From contig JAWPHD010001832.1 in NCBI GenBank assembly GCA_037043455.1, positions 1-64,000 on the forward strand: a DNA stretch of 64,000 nt, given 5' to 3'. This DNA comes from Cyrtodaria siliqua (Eukaryota; Mollusca; Bivalvia; Adapedonta; Hiatellidae). The notes under the pieces were generated by a model. The model saw nothing but the letters and a program-made list of their open reading frames with translations, had not been told where the DNA came from and ran no database searches. Position 1 is the stretch's first letter, and each line of letters starts with the position of its first letter. Shown here in pieces: positions 1-10,832 of this stretch. A program made the position numbers and the translations under genes.

Positions 1-249
1 CTACACTGATTTTTTCTCAAATTTTGTTTTTGGAAAGAGAAAAAAACAATAACCCATACTGTGTAATATATCTGTATATAAATCCATTGTCAAAGGACAA
101 TGTTTTAGGATAGTTTTAAAGGATTAATATACACAACTTCCAAAATTATTATTTTTTCTATAAAAAACAAGAAGGTTGATTAAGGAAGATCAAGATATAA
201 GCAAGGGTATCTTATTTCTAATTAGTAAGCTTAACTTTGCATGTCCCAG

Positions 250-1170
250 AATGAAAACATTAAGTTTATTTGCTACAGTTTGATACTGGAAAAATCAACA
301 AAGTAAATTGTCTCTATACTCATGATACTAGCAAGGCATTGACTCCACATGGTTTCAAACGTATTCATTTTTAAGTTGATATATGCGATTAGTTTCTCAA
401 CTTTGTATAAAGATATTATATACGTTTTAAAAAGGTTAAGCTGTGGAATTTGACGTTGCATCTTGTTTCGATAAATGTAAAGTTTTGCTTGCATGATGAT
501 TTTGCTCAAAACAGTATTAAATTTACTATTTCCAAATAAAAATATCTGTTTCTGTTAAAGTTACGAATGCTGTATTGCATTTTTCTGTAAGATAAGTTTG
601 AAGTTTTGACCAGAATTATTTTACTGCTCCACAGTTCCAAAACAGATGTTGGATAGTTTCAGGTGTATCTTTGCAAAAGCTGCACATATCGTTATTAATA
701 ATATTCATTTTTAGATAAAAGGTAATTTGTTCCAAATATCCTATGGTTGATTCTAAATTAAACCAAGGTAACTTAGGATCTTTTGTTATTTTATAAGGTA
801 AGGCATATAATCTTTCAAATTCAAAGTTTGGAACATTTCTTCATTTTTCCATTTACTTAATGCTTTGGGATATACATTATTTCTAATCATGATGTCATAT
901 ATGTTTCGACATCCTTTCTCATTTTGTAGAATTAAGGATAGGATTAGTGGACGAATAGGGTTTGGCTGTTACAGGCTAGATGCACAATATTCAGGTTTGC
1001 CAAATAATTCCTGACAGCAGTTATAATACCTTCATATTCAAGAAAATTGGACTGTATATTATAGTGTTCATTCAATTCTATGTATGAATAAAGATTTCCA
1101 TTTTTGTTTAAAATGTCATTGATAAAAGTTATTCCTCCTGTAAACCATCTTTTGTAAAACACACTAGAGC
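250..1170 (-). mobile_element. 5'-truncated, decayed L1/Tx1-like LINE 3' end (left palindrome arm)
   Basis: Reading the minus strand from about 1162, a 72-residue stretch has the layout of the region after the reverse transcriptase in L1/Tx1-type LINEs (GGITFINDILNKNGN, then NFLEYEGIITAVRNYL). After frameshifts come a CSFCKDTPETIQHLFWNC zinc-finger-like segment and a terminal 78-residue stretch rich in K, Y and I at 273-509. Several frame breaks and stops show it is not functional. No RT core is present, so the element is 5' truncated. Clade assignment is by motif memory and is moderate. Confidence 0.6.
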
Positions 1171-1993
1171 CTCCGATTGAAATTTAAACATTTTAAAAAT
1201 GTTTGATGCTTCAAGAAGCCCTTATAAAATAAAATGATGTAATCATTGATCACATAGTGTTAAATAAACTATTTTCATATTGTTTATATTAAATATATGA
1301 TATCTGGAATGTTTTCACTAGATGATATATGTATAAGATCTATATCTTGCAATAAACTAACCCTCATGTCAAAGGTGTACCCTAATGTCTGTGGATTGGA
1401 GAAAAAATATATACTTGCAGACCATATAAGCGTAATTTAACAATATATCAAGTACCATGGACGCCATGGACGTCAGTATGGACTTCATGAGTCATATCTT
1501 TCTTTGTTTAGAGTTTTATTAATTGATTTACTGATACAATATCAAGTTCATATATGCATGCAGCTGACATATCACTCTCGACTGACAAAACGGTAAACAA
1601 TCACTCCCATAATATGATATAATCATAATTACAATGTCTCTTCCTCGTTTCCCTTCAATTCAACCGTAATATTAAAGTATATATTTGGAAAACTCAACAA
1701 ATGCTTCCAAACTATCAGTCATTATATGGAACGAACTGTTTGGGACCGAACGAACTGTTTGGGGCCGAAACGTCTTGATTTCAACTACGGGATTTATTTT
1801 GTTAAAAAGTATAATTTATCGGTCATAGCGATACAATATCAAGAAATTGATCAAAATCACTCACTTATCTGCAATATTTTCATCAATACAACATTATATA
1901 GAAGAGCACTATTTTGCGGAGAGCTACAATCGAAAACCGAACCAAATGCTGCATTTTGATGCAAAAAACCATTGAGCGGCACCCAATACTCTC

Positions 1994-2038
1994 CGAGCCA
2001 CTATTCCCGAGTACGGAAATTGGCGAAGAGTTCCGATT
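1994..2038. other. Palindrome spacer shared with the 9.6-kb locus
   Basis: The spacer plus about 10 bases of the adjoining left arm (about 1984-2039) matches 9603-9659 base for base by eye. It contains ACTATTCCCGAGTACGG followed by AAATTGGCGAAGAGTTCCG. It is more GC-rich than the arms. It marks the point where the inverted duplication turned around. Confidence 0.85.
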
Positions 2039-2861
2039 GAGAGTATTGGGTGCCGCTCAATGGTTTTTTGCATCAAAATGCAGCATTTGGTTCGGTTTTC
2101 GATTGTAGCTCTCCGCAAAATAGTGCTCTTCTATATAATGTTGTATTGATGAAAATATTGCAGATAAGTGAGTGATTTTGATCAATTTCTTGATATTGTA
2201 TCGCTATGACCGATAAATTATACTTTTTAACAAAATAAATCCCGTAGTTGAAATCAAGACGTTTCGGCCCCAAACAGTTCGTTCGGTCCCAAACAGTTCG
2301 TTCCATATAATGACTGATAGTTTGGAAGCATTTGTTGAGTTTTCCAAATATATACTTTAATATTACGGTTGAATTGAAGGGAAAGGAGGAAGAGACATTG
2401 TAATTATGATTATATCATATTATGGGAGTGATTGTTTACCGTTTTGTCAGTCGAGAGTGATATGTCAGCTGCATGCATATATGAACTTGATATTGTATCA
2501 GTAAATCAATTAATAAAACTCTAAACAAAGAAAGATATGACTCATGAAGTCCATACTGACGTCCATGGCGTCCATGGTACTTGATATATTGTTAAATTAC
2601 GCTTATATGGTCTGCAAGTATATATTTTTTCTCCAATCCACAGACATTAGGGTACACCTTTGACATGAGGGTTAGTTTATTGCAAGATATAGATCTTATA
2701 CATATATCATCTAGTGAAAACATTCCAGATATCATATATTTAATATAAACAATATGAAAATAGTTTATTTAACACTATGTGATCAATGATTACATCATTT
2801 TATTTTATAAGGGCTTCTTGAAGCATCAAACATTTTTAAAATGTTTAAATTTCAATCGGAG

Positions 2862-3782
2862 GCTCTAGTGTGTTTTACAAAAGATGGTTTACAGGAGGAA
2901 TAACTTTTATCAATGACATTTTAAACAAAAATGGAAATCGTTATTCATACATAGAATTGAATGAACACTATAATATACAGTCCAATTTTCTTGAATATGA
3001 AGGTATTATAACTGCTGTCAGGAATTATTTGGCAAACCTGAATATTGTGCATCTAGCCTGTAACAGCCAAACCCTATTCGTCCACTAATCCTATCCTTAA
3101 TTCTACAAAATGAGAAAGGATGTCGAAACATATATGACATCATGATTAGAAATAATGTATATCCCAAAGCATTAAGTAAATGGAAAAATGAAGAAATGTT
3201 CCAAACTTTGAATTTGAAAGATTATATGCCTTACCTTATAAAATAACAAAAGATCCTAAGTTACCTTGGTTTAATTTAGAATCAACCATAGGATATTTGG
3301 AACAAATTACCTTTTATCTAAAAATGAATATTATTAATAACGATATGTGCAGCTTTTGCAAAGATACACCTGAAACTATCCAACATCTGTTTTGGAACTG
3401 TGGAGCAGTAAAATAATTCTGGTCAAAACTTCAAACTTATCTTACAGAAAAATGCAATACAGCATTCGTAACTTTAACAGAAACAGATATTTTTATTTGG
3501 AAATAGTAAATTTAATACTGTTTTGAGCAAAATCATCATGCAAGCAAAACTTTACATTTATCGAAACAAGATGCAACGTCAAATTCCACAGCTTAACCTT
3601 TTTAAAACGTATATAATATCTTTATACAAAGTTGAGAAACTAATCGCATATATCAACTTAAAAATGAATACGTTTGAAACCATGTGGAGTCAATGCCTTG
3701 CTAGTATCATGAGTATAGAGACAATTTACTTTGTTGATTTTTCCAGTATCAAACTGTAGCAAATAAACTTAATGTTTTCATT
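2862..3782 (+). mobile_element. 5'-truncated, decayed L1/Tx1-like LINE 3' end (right palindrome arm)
   Basis: This is the mirror copy of the LINE fragment in the left arm, pointing outward on the plus strand. The C-terminal pieces are at 2870-3088 and 3523-3759, with a broken zinc-finger-like segment between about 3345 and 3410. The same frame breaks occur in both arms, so the element was already dead when the palindrome formed. One visible coding difference is L versus R in NKNGN(L/R)YSYI. Confidence 0.6.
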
Positions 3783-4149
3783 CTGGGACATGCAAAGTTA
3801 AGCTTACTAATTAGAAATAAGATACCCTTGCTTATATCTTGATCTTCCTTAATCAACCTTCTTTTTTTTTATAGAAAAAATAATAATTTTGGAAGTTGTG
3901 TATATTAATCCTTTAAAACTATCCTAAAACATTGTCCTTTGACAATGGATTTATATACAGATATATTACACAGTATGGGTTATTGTTTTTTTCTCTTTCC
4001 AAAAACAAAATTTGAGAAAAAATCAGTGTAGCATGAAACAATGTTTATTTTTGATACTATAACATTAAAATTATCTGTGTAAAGCAAGTCTGTATGTATT
4101 GACAATGTGGGTTTTACACCGGGTTTTGAAACAAAAAATAATTTCTTTA

Positions 4150-4463
4150 GGGCTGGCATGGCGCAGTCGGTAGCCGGAGGCCCCAGGTTCAATCCTCCAT
4201 GGCGCCACTGAGTTTCGTCGGTGTGTTCTTGACCAAGACACTTTCCGTTAGCCTCGTCCGACGGATGGGGACGTAAACCGGGCAGTATCGTGTATCGGTC
4301 TATCCTCCGAGCACGTTAAAGAACCATAGGAATCTATTTGATAATAAGAGTAGGGCACGGTTCTCAGATTCCTATGTATCCTTCCCCTCTCTCTGGGGCA
4401 GCTCTAAATAACCTATACTGTGTTGATGAGCCGTTAAACAACATTTGTTTCAATTCAATTCAT
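4150..4463 (+). mobile_element. tRNA-derived SINE (V-SINE-like), copy 1
   Basis: The head has a Pol III A box (TGGCGCAGTCGGTA) and B box (GGTTCAATCC), but the anticodon region between them is missing. The body includes GTGTGTTCTTG, GATGGGGACGTAAAC and GCACGTTAAAGAACC, and the tail is ATTCA repeats. The body matches 50538-50827 over its full length. The architecture fits molluscan V-superfamily SINEs such as RUDI; the exact family is from memory and needs a library match. Confidence 0.75.
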
Positions 4464-4469
4464 ACATTT

Positions 4470-5010
4470 ATTATTGTTTTTTCCCCATAACCTAGCACTA
4501 GTCCTTCATAATAAGACTTTGCATTTTGTATACCGTATTTCACATTTTTTGTCTCTTTTTTTTGTCTTTTTATTTTTTAACTTTTTTTTTATTTTGCCTA
4601 AATGCGAACAGTAGTCAATATGAAAAAATAAAGATCACAATAATGAAGATTAAACGTGAAAAAAGCTACTGTATGATATCTAAAAATCGATATATATTTA
4701 CATAATTGTTATAAACTTCCATTCTTGGCATTGATCTCAGCTCTCTGAAGCGCCCAGTGAAAAGATGGAGCTATTATTTTTCAACATTTCAATTAAAGAC
4801 ACACCCGGTTAAAATGAGATACCGGTAATAAATATAATAACAGTCGTGAAAGAAAGAATGTAGTTAGAAGAGTTTATGGATGTGTAAACGTCTTGAAAAC
4901 TGGTCGACATCACATGTTAGGTTTCATCCTGCGTTAAAACGACCACTCGTTAGTCTCTGTTTGGCTACCAAGATTTAAAGGGCAAAGGTCATAGCAAAAA
5001 GAGAAGAATA
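4470..5010. other. AT-rich intergenic DNA, no feature recognised
   Basis: T- and A-rich sequence with no credible ORF, RNA gene or repeat structure that I can support. Confidence 0.4.
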
Positions 5011-5017
5011 TGGACAA

Positions 5018-5365
5018 AAGAGGGCCTCAGGGAAGATTTTTGTAAATATATGGTATAAAACATATTTAAAAAAGACCTATTATTGTAGCAAAATAACATT
5101 GTTTTTCATTTTAAGACCAAAGGGTAATATAATAGGGCCTTAAAGATGATGAATTGAAAAGAGGGCCTCAGGGAAGCTAATTTTACTAACTGGGCGACTG
5201 TCTTTTAAGAGCATTCAATGCATTACAATATTAGGTAAAATATTTTATAAGAGGCTCATTATTGCAAAACCAAAAGAGGGAAACGGCTTTCAAAGACGAA
5301 AAGAGGGCATCATGAAAGATTTTATTGCTAAATGGGCCATTGTCTTGTAATAGCTTCTTTCCCTC
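5018..5365. repeat. Degenerate tandem repeat, ~142-bp period, ~2.5 copies
   Basis: The phrase GAGGGCCTCAGGGAAG recurs at about 5021 and 5162, and a diverged version (GAGGGCATCATGAAAG) at about 5305. The sequence between them also aligns (attattg tracts, then tgtcttttaa/tgtcttgtaa). Confidence 0.65.
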
Positions 5366-5496
5366 GTGGTAGTTTCCAGACATGCTGTAACTTATGATAT
5401 TCGATTGTTTAAATTGAATTTGATTTCATTGAATTAAATTCAAAAGTTAGAAATACTAGAAATGCTTAATCCAGCTCTTTTTCCAAACAAATTTTT

Positions 5497-5570
5497 ACTC
5501 CCACCAGGATTTGAACCTGGGTCTTCTACCCTCAAAGGGTAGATGTGTTTACCGATTACACCATAGAAGT
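5497..5570 (-). tRNA. tRNA-like gene, anticodon TTG (Gln), possibly pseudogene
   Basis: The 74-nt minus-strand sequence folds as a cloverleaf: acceptor ACTTCTA pairs with TGGGAGT (with G-U pairs), anticodon stem CTACC/GGTAG encloses loop CTTTGAG (anticodon TTG), and T arm CCAGG-TTCAAAT-CCTGG. The B box GGTTCAAATCC is good; the A box (TGGTGTAATCGG) is acceptable. Animal cytosolic tRNA-Gln normally starts with G and has a stronger acceptor stem, so this may be a diverged or tRNA-derived copy. No SINE body follows it. Confidence 0.55.
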
Positions 5571-5589
5571 TGTACATGTTTGTACTAAG

Positions 5590-6090
5590 AGCAAATGAAC
5601 TAAAAAATTAAACTGAAGTTTCTAATTTCACAGCAAAGTAGTTAAACTAGATTTAGCCCTGGCAACAGGGATTCATTTTGAATTCCAAACAATTTGACGA
5701 GGGATCAACAAAGTCAGTGTCACATATTGCAAATATAAATTAAGGCAAAACTTACCGATTATAACACCATTTTAACCGATAATTTTGATCGGCAATTGGC
5801 TACTAATGACAACCCTGACGCCTATTTGTTGTGCTTATAATATAAAGCAAATATAAATATATGCCTAATAAATACATAATTTTATATATGCAATTAATAT
5901 AACATTTAAGCATGAAATGATTTAGATGTGAGTTGGCTGATGGGAGTCATCTGACGGATAGCTGGCAACATCCGTAAGATGAGGGTCATCAACATGAACC
6001 TGGTGGTTCAGTAAATCGGTTGGCTGGTTGTTTGAATGATTTACGTCATTTTTAGCACATGTTAGGCCATATATGATCATCGATATCATC
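5590..6090. other. Intergenic, no feature recognised
   Basis: AT-rich. A 60-residue minus-strand frame near 5922-6104 has no family resemblance. Nothing else supportable. Confidence 0.4.
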
Positions 6091-6094
6091 CATG

Positions 6095-6165
6095 GTGGGG
6101 GCACACCACTTTTTCCTGGGTAGAAATAGTAGTGTATATCTTCTGCCCATCTGAAAGGACATGCT
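6095..6165 (-). mobile_element. Fragment of second tRNA-derived SINE-like family
   Basis: The reverse complement reads TACACTACTATTTCTACCCAGG, matching the segment after the B-box head at 14336-14395 (+) and at 51110-51190 (-). Only the 3' part is present here. Confidence 0.4.
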
Positions 6166-6201
6166 TTTTTATTTATTCCAACTCGCAGTGAGAGAGGCGA
6201 G

Positions 6202-6275
6202 GTTTCAAACCATCCAAGCCATGGATGCAGTAAATCGGTTTCAAACCATCCAAGCCACGGATGCAGTAAATCGGA
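6202..6275. repeat. 36-bp tandem duplication
   Basis: TTTCAAACCATCCAAGCCA followed by GGATGCAGTAAATCGG occurs twice in succession with one mismatch. Confidence 0.8.
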
Positions 6276-6371
6276 ATCAACCTTCTCAGGACATTAAACA
6301 TTTAGGGCACTGCTCCCCGATTCAGATGTAACCTTTCTTAATTTTTTTTGGGCCCATTAACTTCTAGGTAT

Positions 6372-6591
6372 GGTTACAGGGCCGTCGATCTGCCGATTTA
6401 ACAAACTTCTGGTACGTAAAATATTGAGTACGAACTGTATTTAATACAAATAAAACTTGTAGACTATTTAAAACAATGATTATAATCAAAATTATAGCCA
6501 CAAAATAATTCCCCCTTTCCTGTAAAAACACGCTAAAATTCCCCCACCTAAGGGTCGCAGTCCCCCAAAACAGATCGACGGCCCTGGGTTA
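6372..6591. mobile_element. MITE with 16-bp perfect TIRs and 5-bp target duplication
   Basis: The element spans 6377-6586 (210 bp). It begins CAGGGCCGTCGATCTG and ends with the exact reverse complement. GGTTA flanks it on both sides (6372-6376 and 6587-6591). The interior is AT-rich and non-coding. CAGGG ends are usual for hAT-type elements, whose target duplication is commonly 8 bp; 5 bp points to a short-TSD lineage. It needs a transposase from elsewhere. Confidence 0.9.
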
Positions 6592-6782
6592 TATAAAATG
6601 TGTAACCTGTTGCTATAAATACTAAAATAATTTCCTCTGCTTTAACAAGGGCTTGCAACCTTCTACTAGATACGTATCATACGATGTATCTGTAGGCAGC
6701 ATTAAAAAAAATTAGTGACTGTCCCGTTCATTTGTTTTGTACAATTTAAACAGAATTAATTTGGTGCATATAGTATATATCA

Positions 6783-7190
6783 ACCATCACGGTCTCTTTC
6801 AGCATAAATCCACGTATATAAATGATGTCACGGTCTCTTTCAGCGTAAATCCACGTATATAAATGACGTCACCGTCTCTTTCAGCTTAAATCCATGTAAT
6901 AAATGACGTCACCGTCTCTTTCAGCGTAAATCCACGTATATAAATGATGTCACCGTCTCTTCCAGTGTGAATCCACATAAAGTAACTTCACTGTTAATTT
7001 CAGGATGAATTTGCATATAATAACTTCACTGTTTAATATTTCCAGGGTAAATTTGCCGCATATATATATATTAACTCTCAGTGTTAATTTCCGGGTAAAA
7101 ATTTGCATATATAGTAACTTCAGTGTTAATTTCAGGTGAATTCAGGGACTTCTCTGTTAATTTCAGGATAAATTTGCATATATAGTAACT
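6783..7190. repeat. Minisatellite, ~45-bp units, block 1
   Basis: Units read CACCGTCTCTTTCAG, then CGTAAATCCACGTATATAAA, then TGACGTCA. The first five are close; later ones degenerate toward ...GTTAATTTCAGG and ...TTTGCATATATAGTAACTTCA. Several unit junctions form TGACGTCA, the CRE palindrome; whether that is functional is unknown. Confidence 0.8.
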
Positions 7191-7394
7191 TCACTTATCA
7201 ATTTTAGAAAAAAATAGTCAATAGAAAGAATAAAAATAAAAATATAAGAACGATTTTAAATGCATGGGTTGACATTAATTACTGTAAACAGTATCAAAGA
7301 TAGAATTATGAAATGAATGTTTTACTGCATTTTTTCTCAATTTAAAAAAAAACACGCTTGCGACGGTATGTGTAATGTTCCTAAACTATATAAA

Positions 7395-7750
7395 AAAATC
7401 CACATATATAAATGACGTTGCTGATCCTTCAGTGTAAATCCACATAACAACGTCACTGTCGCTTTCAGCGTAAATCCGCATGTTTAGAATCTTCAGTCAA
7501 TTTCCGGATAAATCCATACGTATAAATAATTTCACTGTCTCTTTTTGTGTAAATCCCACTAAATAAACAATTTCAACATCCCTTTTAGTATCAAGTCGCA
7601 GTGATAAACCATGTCACTGTCTCTTTCAGCGTAATTCCGTCTGTACAAATGATTTCACCGTCACTGACTTTCAGTGTTAATCCACACATATTATTAATAA
7701 CTTCAATGTCACTTTCTAGATTAATCCACATGTATAAATAACTTCTATTT
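7395..7750. repeat. Minisatellite, ~45-bp units, block 2 (degenerate)
   Basis: The same unit family as block 1 resumes after about 200 bp of unrelated AT-rich DNA. Recognisable pieces are CAGTGTAAATCCACA, CACTGTCTCTTT and CAGCGTAA. Divergence between units is greater than in block 1, so this is the older part. Confidence 0.65.
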
Positions 7751-8069
7751 TTTATTTTCTGTTTTAAATCTATGTACTTAAATATATCAATATAACGTTA
7801 AGACCCGTTTAAGGAATTTTCACAGACATATTCTAACTATCTGGGTTCTATTAATTACGGGTGGGGGTGTTCCTGGTGGTGTTCCTTGTTGTTCCAGGCA
7901 GTGTTCCCTTTATTGCGAGTTTCTTTTTCCCATATCCCCGTGCCACTAAAGCAAGTCACCACTCCTCAAATGACGACTCTACCAGGGGTGTCATTAAGAG
8001 GTGGGAGGTGGGGATTTCTCCCTGCTACTTTGACTGTTCTACCTGGCTACTATAAATAGGATGGTGTTC

Positions 8070-9075
8070 CCTAATATCGCGGTACTTACCGTTTGCAGTT
8101 TAAATAAATGATAATACAACATTTATCTAAAACTATTTCTGTTCTAGTTACGTTCACAAACATCTCATTTGTATTTGTACATAGTATTAAAACATTAGAT
8201 GGATTACATATTGAAATAATTTTATCCGATATCGACAACTATGTTTTTACTGTTGTCAGGGGAGAGTACTCTAATATCGCGGTAAACGGTGGAGGCCCTG
8301 ACTAGATTTTATTAATTGCCAAAAAATCTAAATAAAATAAATGGGGTATATCTACAAATAAATCTACAACTATATGCTAAAATTCAATAGTTTCTTTTAA
8401 TAATCACGCAAGTTACATCAATTCATCACTCAACACTCTTGTTTTCTTTACTTTTTTAACTTTTGTACAAGCAGTTTAGACCTTTGTAAGGCAGTGTGGA
8501 CGTGAAAACAGAGCCACGCCTCAAAACTGTAACATTAAAGCTGTAATTAAGGTGTGTCCAATGTGGACAGACGTCACACTTTCCCCAAGAAACAAAACAA
8601 AGTGTCTTGCACCCACTCAATATGTGCGCCTACAAATCAATTTGGGAACTCCGTAGGAAAAAGCACAGCAGGGCTTCTTTGTTAGTTCCCCTTAATTTAT
8701 TGGCGCTGTTGACAGGTGCCCTGTTCGCAACATAGCGTCGTCACGTGACCACAACAAGTTCATTCATAAATATCATCAAGCAGACGAAGATTTGACGGAG
8801 CCCCAAAGTTCATCAAGTTATTTTACGAAGTGGTATGGGTTCTTTCGTTGGTAAGGGGGTGGGGTAAATTTACACACTGTGATGTTTTTATGTATTTATA
8901 TGGAAAACCAATTTTACTTACTATGAGTTGAGACATTTTGCCGATATGTATTTGTAAACATTATCGTGACCTTCGGGTATGAATTGTGGGATTTTGATCT
9001 CAGGTAGGTGGCGCTTGAGGGTGATGTCATCAAAAATAGTGTTTACCGCGATATTAAAGAACCCGCGATATTAGG
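8070..9075. mobile_element. Possible DNA element with nested inverted ends (TAATATCGCGG)
   Basis: CCTAATATCGCGG at 8070-8082 is the exact reverse complement of 9063-9075. Inside it, TAATATCGCGGTAAAC at 8272-8287 is the exact reverse complement of 9041-9056. Four copies in this arrangement are unlikely by chance. No transposase is visible between them, and no clear target duplication flanks either pair, so the boundaries are uncertain. Confidence 0.5.
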
Positions 9076-9432
9076 AGAAACCACAATACTTTTACTAGTA
9101 TTTTATACAAGTATCAATAAAAATACCCGGCTATTCTGCTCTGGGTTTCGCTTACTTATTAAGGTAATGACACCCCTGCTCTACCGTGCCCTGTATATAT
9201 TGGTGGGGCGTATGATCAGATCATTGATACCATGAATCATTGATACCATGAGCATGATGCCCATGGGCCATGGCATTTGCTCGCACTTTATTTAGTTTTA
9301 GATGAAGAAGAGGTGAAACTCTTATAAATTAAGAAGCGCCCACGTTTGACGGGAATCACCATATTGTTTACCTTAGTATGAATACATTATTATATCAGGA
9401 ATCTCTATGAATACTCCCTGATAAAACAATAA

Positions 9433-9768
9433 ATATGTACCGCATTTTCGGAACTTGCCAGCAGTCGCCATTTTGTTTATCTTATAATTGAAGAGGTCGC
9501 TACTGCAGAGTTGTCGTTTCTTGAAAATAGTTCAATATGGCCTCGAGTACTCTCCGAGTCGGATTCCCGAGTGACGGAATCCGACGAGGCAGTTCCGATT
9601 GCCAATACTCTCCGAGCCACTATTCCCGAGTACGGAAATTGGCGAAGAGTTCCGATTGCCCGAAGTATGACGGGACTGGCCGAGTTTTCACGATTGACTC
9701 TCAACGATGATTCAATGTATGACAGAATTAGACCTGGTGTGGCCGTAGTCAAGTTATATTCAAGTTAA
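9433..9768 (+). other. Open, GC-richer region with internal ~58-bp repeat (coding status unclear)
   Basis: This stretch is open on the plus strand (no ATG before residue ~60) and also on the minus strand (9477-9752). Two imperfect 57-58-bp units lie in tandem at about 9548-9605 and 9606-9662, both ending GTTCCGATTGCC. The first contains a perfect 9-bp hairpin, TCGGATTCC/GGAATCCGA. The second unit is the one found at the palindrome centre. A GTCGCCATTTTG stretch at 9465 resembles a YY1-type site. No protein family is recognised on either strand, and no convincing splice sites were found. Confidence 0.35.
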
Positions 9769-10164
9769 ACTTAATCTCAATATAAGTAAATCACAGGTTG
9801 CTTAATTGATCACATTGTTCAACTGTGCACACATGCACGCACCGACGTATGCGCATACGCATGCACATACATTTTACTGGCCAGAAAGTGACATATTTGA
9901 CATATTTGTTCAAGTGCTTTTTGATAATTAACAAAGTACATTTCGAGGGCTCAACTAAAACTAAGGTATCTTGTTCTTTATATATATATATATATATATA
10001 GTAAAATATACAATAAAACTACATGATTATAGTATTTGTCTCTTTCCATTACATCAGGGAATACGTATACTTACTCCCTGATGACATGCACCAAATCATT
10101 TATTCATTTAGTTCATTTCTCCATTCAGTTTCACATTCGGATATTATTTATTACAGGACATGTG

Positions 10165-10509
10165 TTAATTAATAGCCATAATTATAGCATATGCAGTATG
10201 AGTTAGCAAATGTAGGTAAATAGGACAAAAACAAGGTAGGAGCGTAATACTGACATAGTACATACAGTCTGCATACTCCTTTTGTGGAGATCTCTCTATA
10301 CAAAGCACGTACTTATACATATCAAGCTTGCAATATTTAATGGAGAGAACTGTAACTAATGCTGTAATTACTTGTAGTTCAGTCCATTTGCATATGTTGC
10401 AATGACTATTGTGATGTTGAATTGATGTATTGTAACATTGAAGCAAGTTCACTGTGTCACTCGAGTGTTTATTTATAGAGACACTAACCCGCCAATTACA
10501 CAAAACCAT
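10165..10509 (-). other. 114-codon ORF, unrecognised
   Basis: An ATG-started uninterrupted frame rich in C, H, Y and I, overlapping nothing else. It has no recognisable motif, no codon signature I can judge, and lies in repeat-dense DNA. It may be chance. Confidence 0.12.
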
Positions 10510-10564
10510 TTATCAAAACTCTATCCAGGTGTTCTGGTCATATAATAATCTATATATGTGCATA

Positions 10565-10832
10565 TTAAAAGTATAGGGATTTTCATGGGTTCTTGAAAAA
10601 ACGTGATTGAATATATATGCGTAAATTGAAATATGAGTTGGTAACTCTTAATTCAACGTCAGAGTATTGGGTCTGGCCTCGCTGGTTATTTGAAGCCGTT
10701 TATATTGTGCCTATAGAGTTTGGATACTCTTTAAGTTATATATATACACCTCGTCGTGAGTAGGTTTAGAGACGGTGTACGTATGTTGTACACTTTGGCT
10801 GTTGTTGGCGGGATAGCTACTATAAGTATTCG
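10565..10832 (+). repeat. Dispersed ~280-bp repeat 'S', copy 1
   Basis: Its 3' end reads GGCTGTTGTTGGCGGGATAGC, and upstream parts (GTGATTGAATAT, TTTATATTGTG, GTAGGTTTAGA-like) recur at 22672-22960 (-), 25885-26160 (+) and 27222-27560 (-). It is non-coding. Confidence 0.75.

Larger units (their letters stand above)
1..4031. repeat. 4-kb near-perfect palindrome (inverted repeat with 45-bp spacer)
   Basis: Position n on the left pairs with 4032-n on the right throughout. Arms are 1-1993 and 2039-4031, and 1994-2038 is an unpaired spacer. ORFs recur at exactly mirrored coordinates, so there is no net length change over about 2 kb. I saw only isolated single-base differences, for example near 1098/2934 and 1648/2384. 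The left arm may continue beyond the window start. Near-identity means the duplication is recent or is kept uniform by gene conversion. The arms carry a truncated LINE (separate entries). An assembly artefact cannot be excluded. Confidence 0.95.

Noticed and set aside
1726..2306. ORFs near the palindrome centre (including 1914-2118)
   Set aside because: They are mirrored by the inverted repeat, cross the junction and show no family resemblance.
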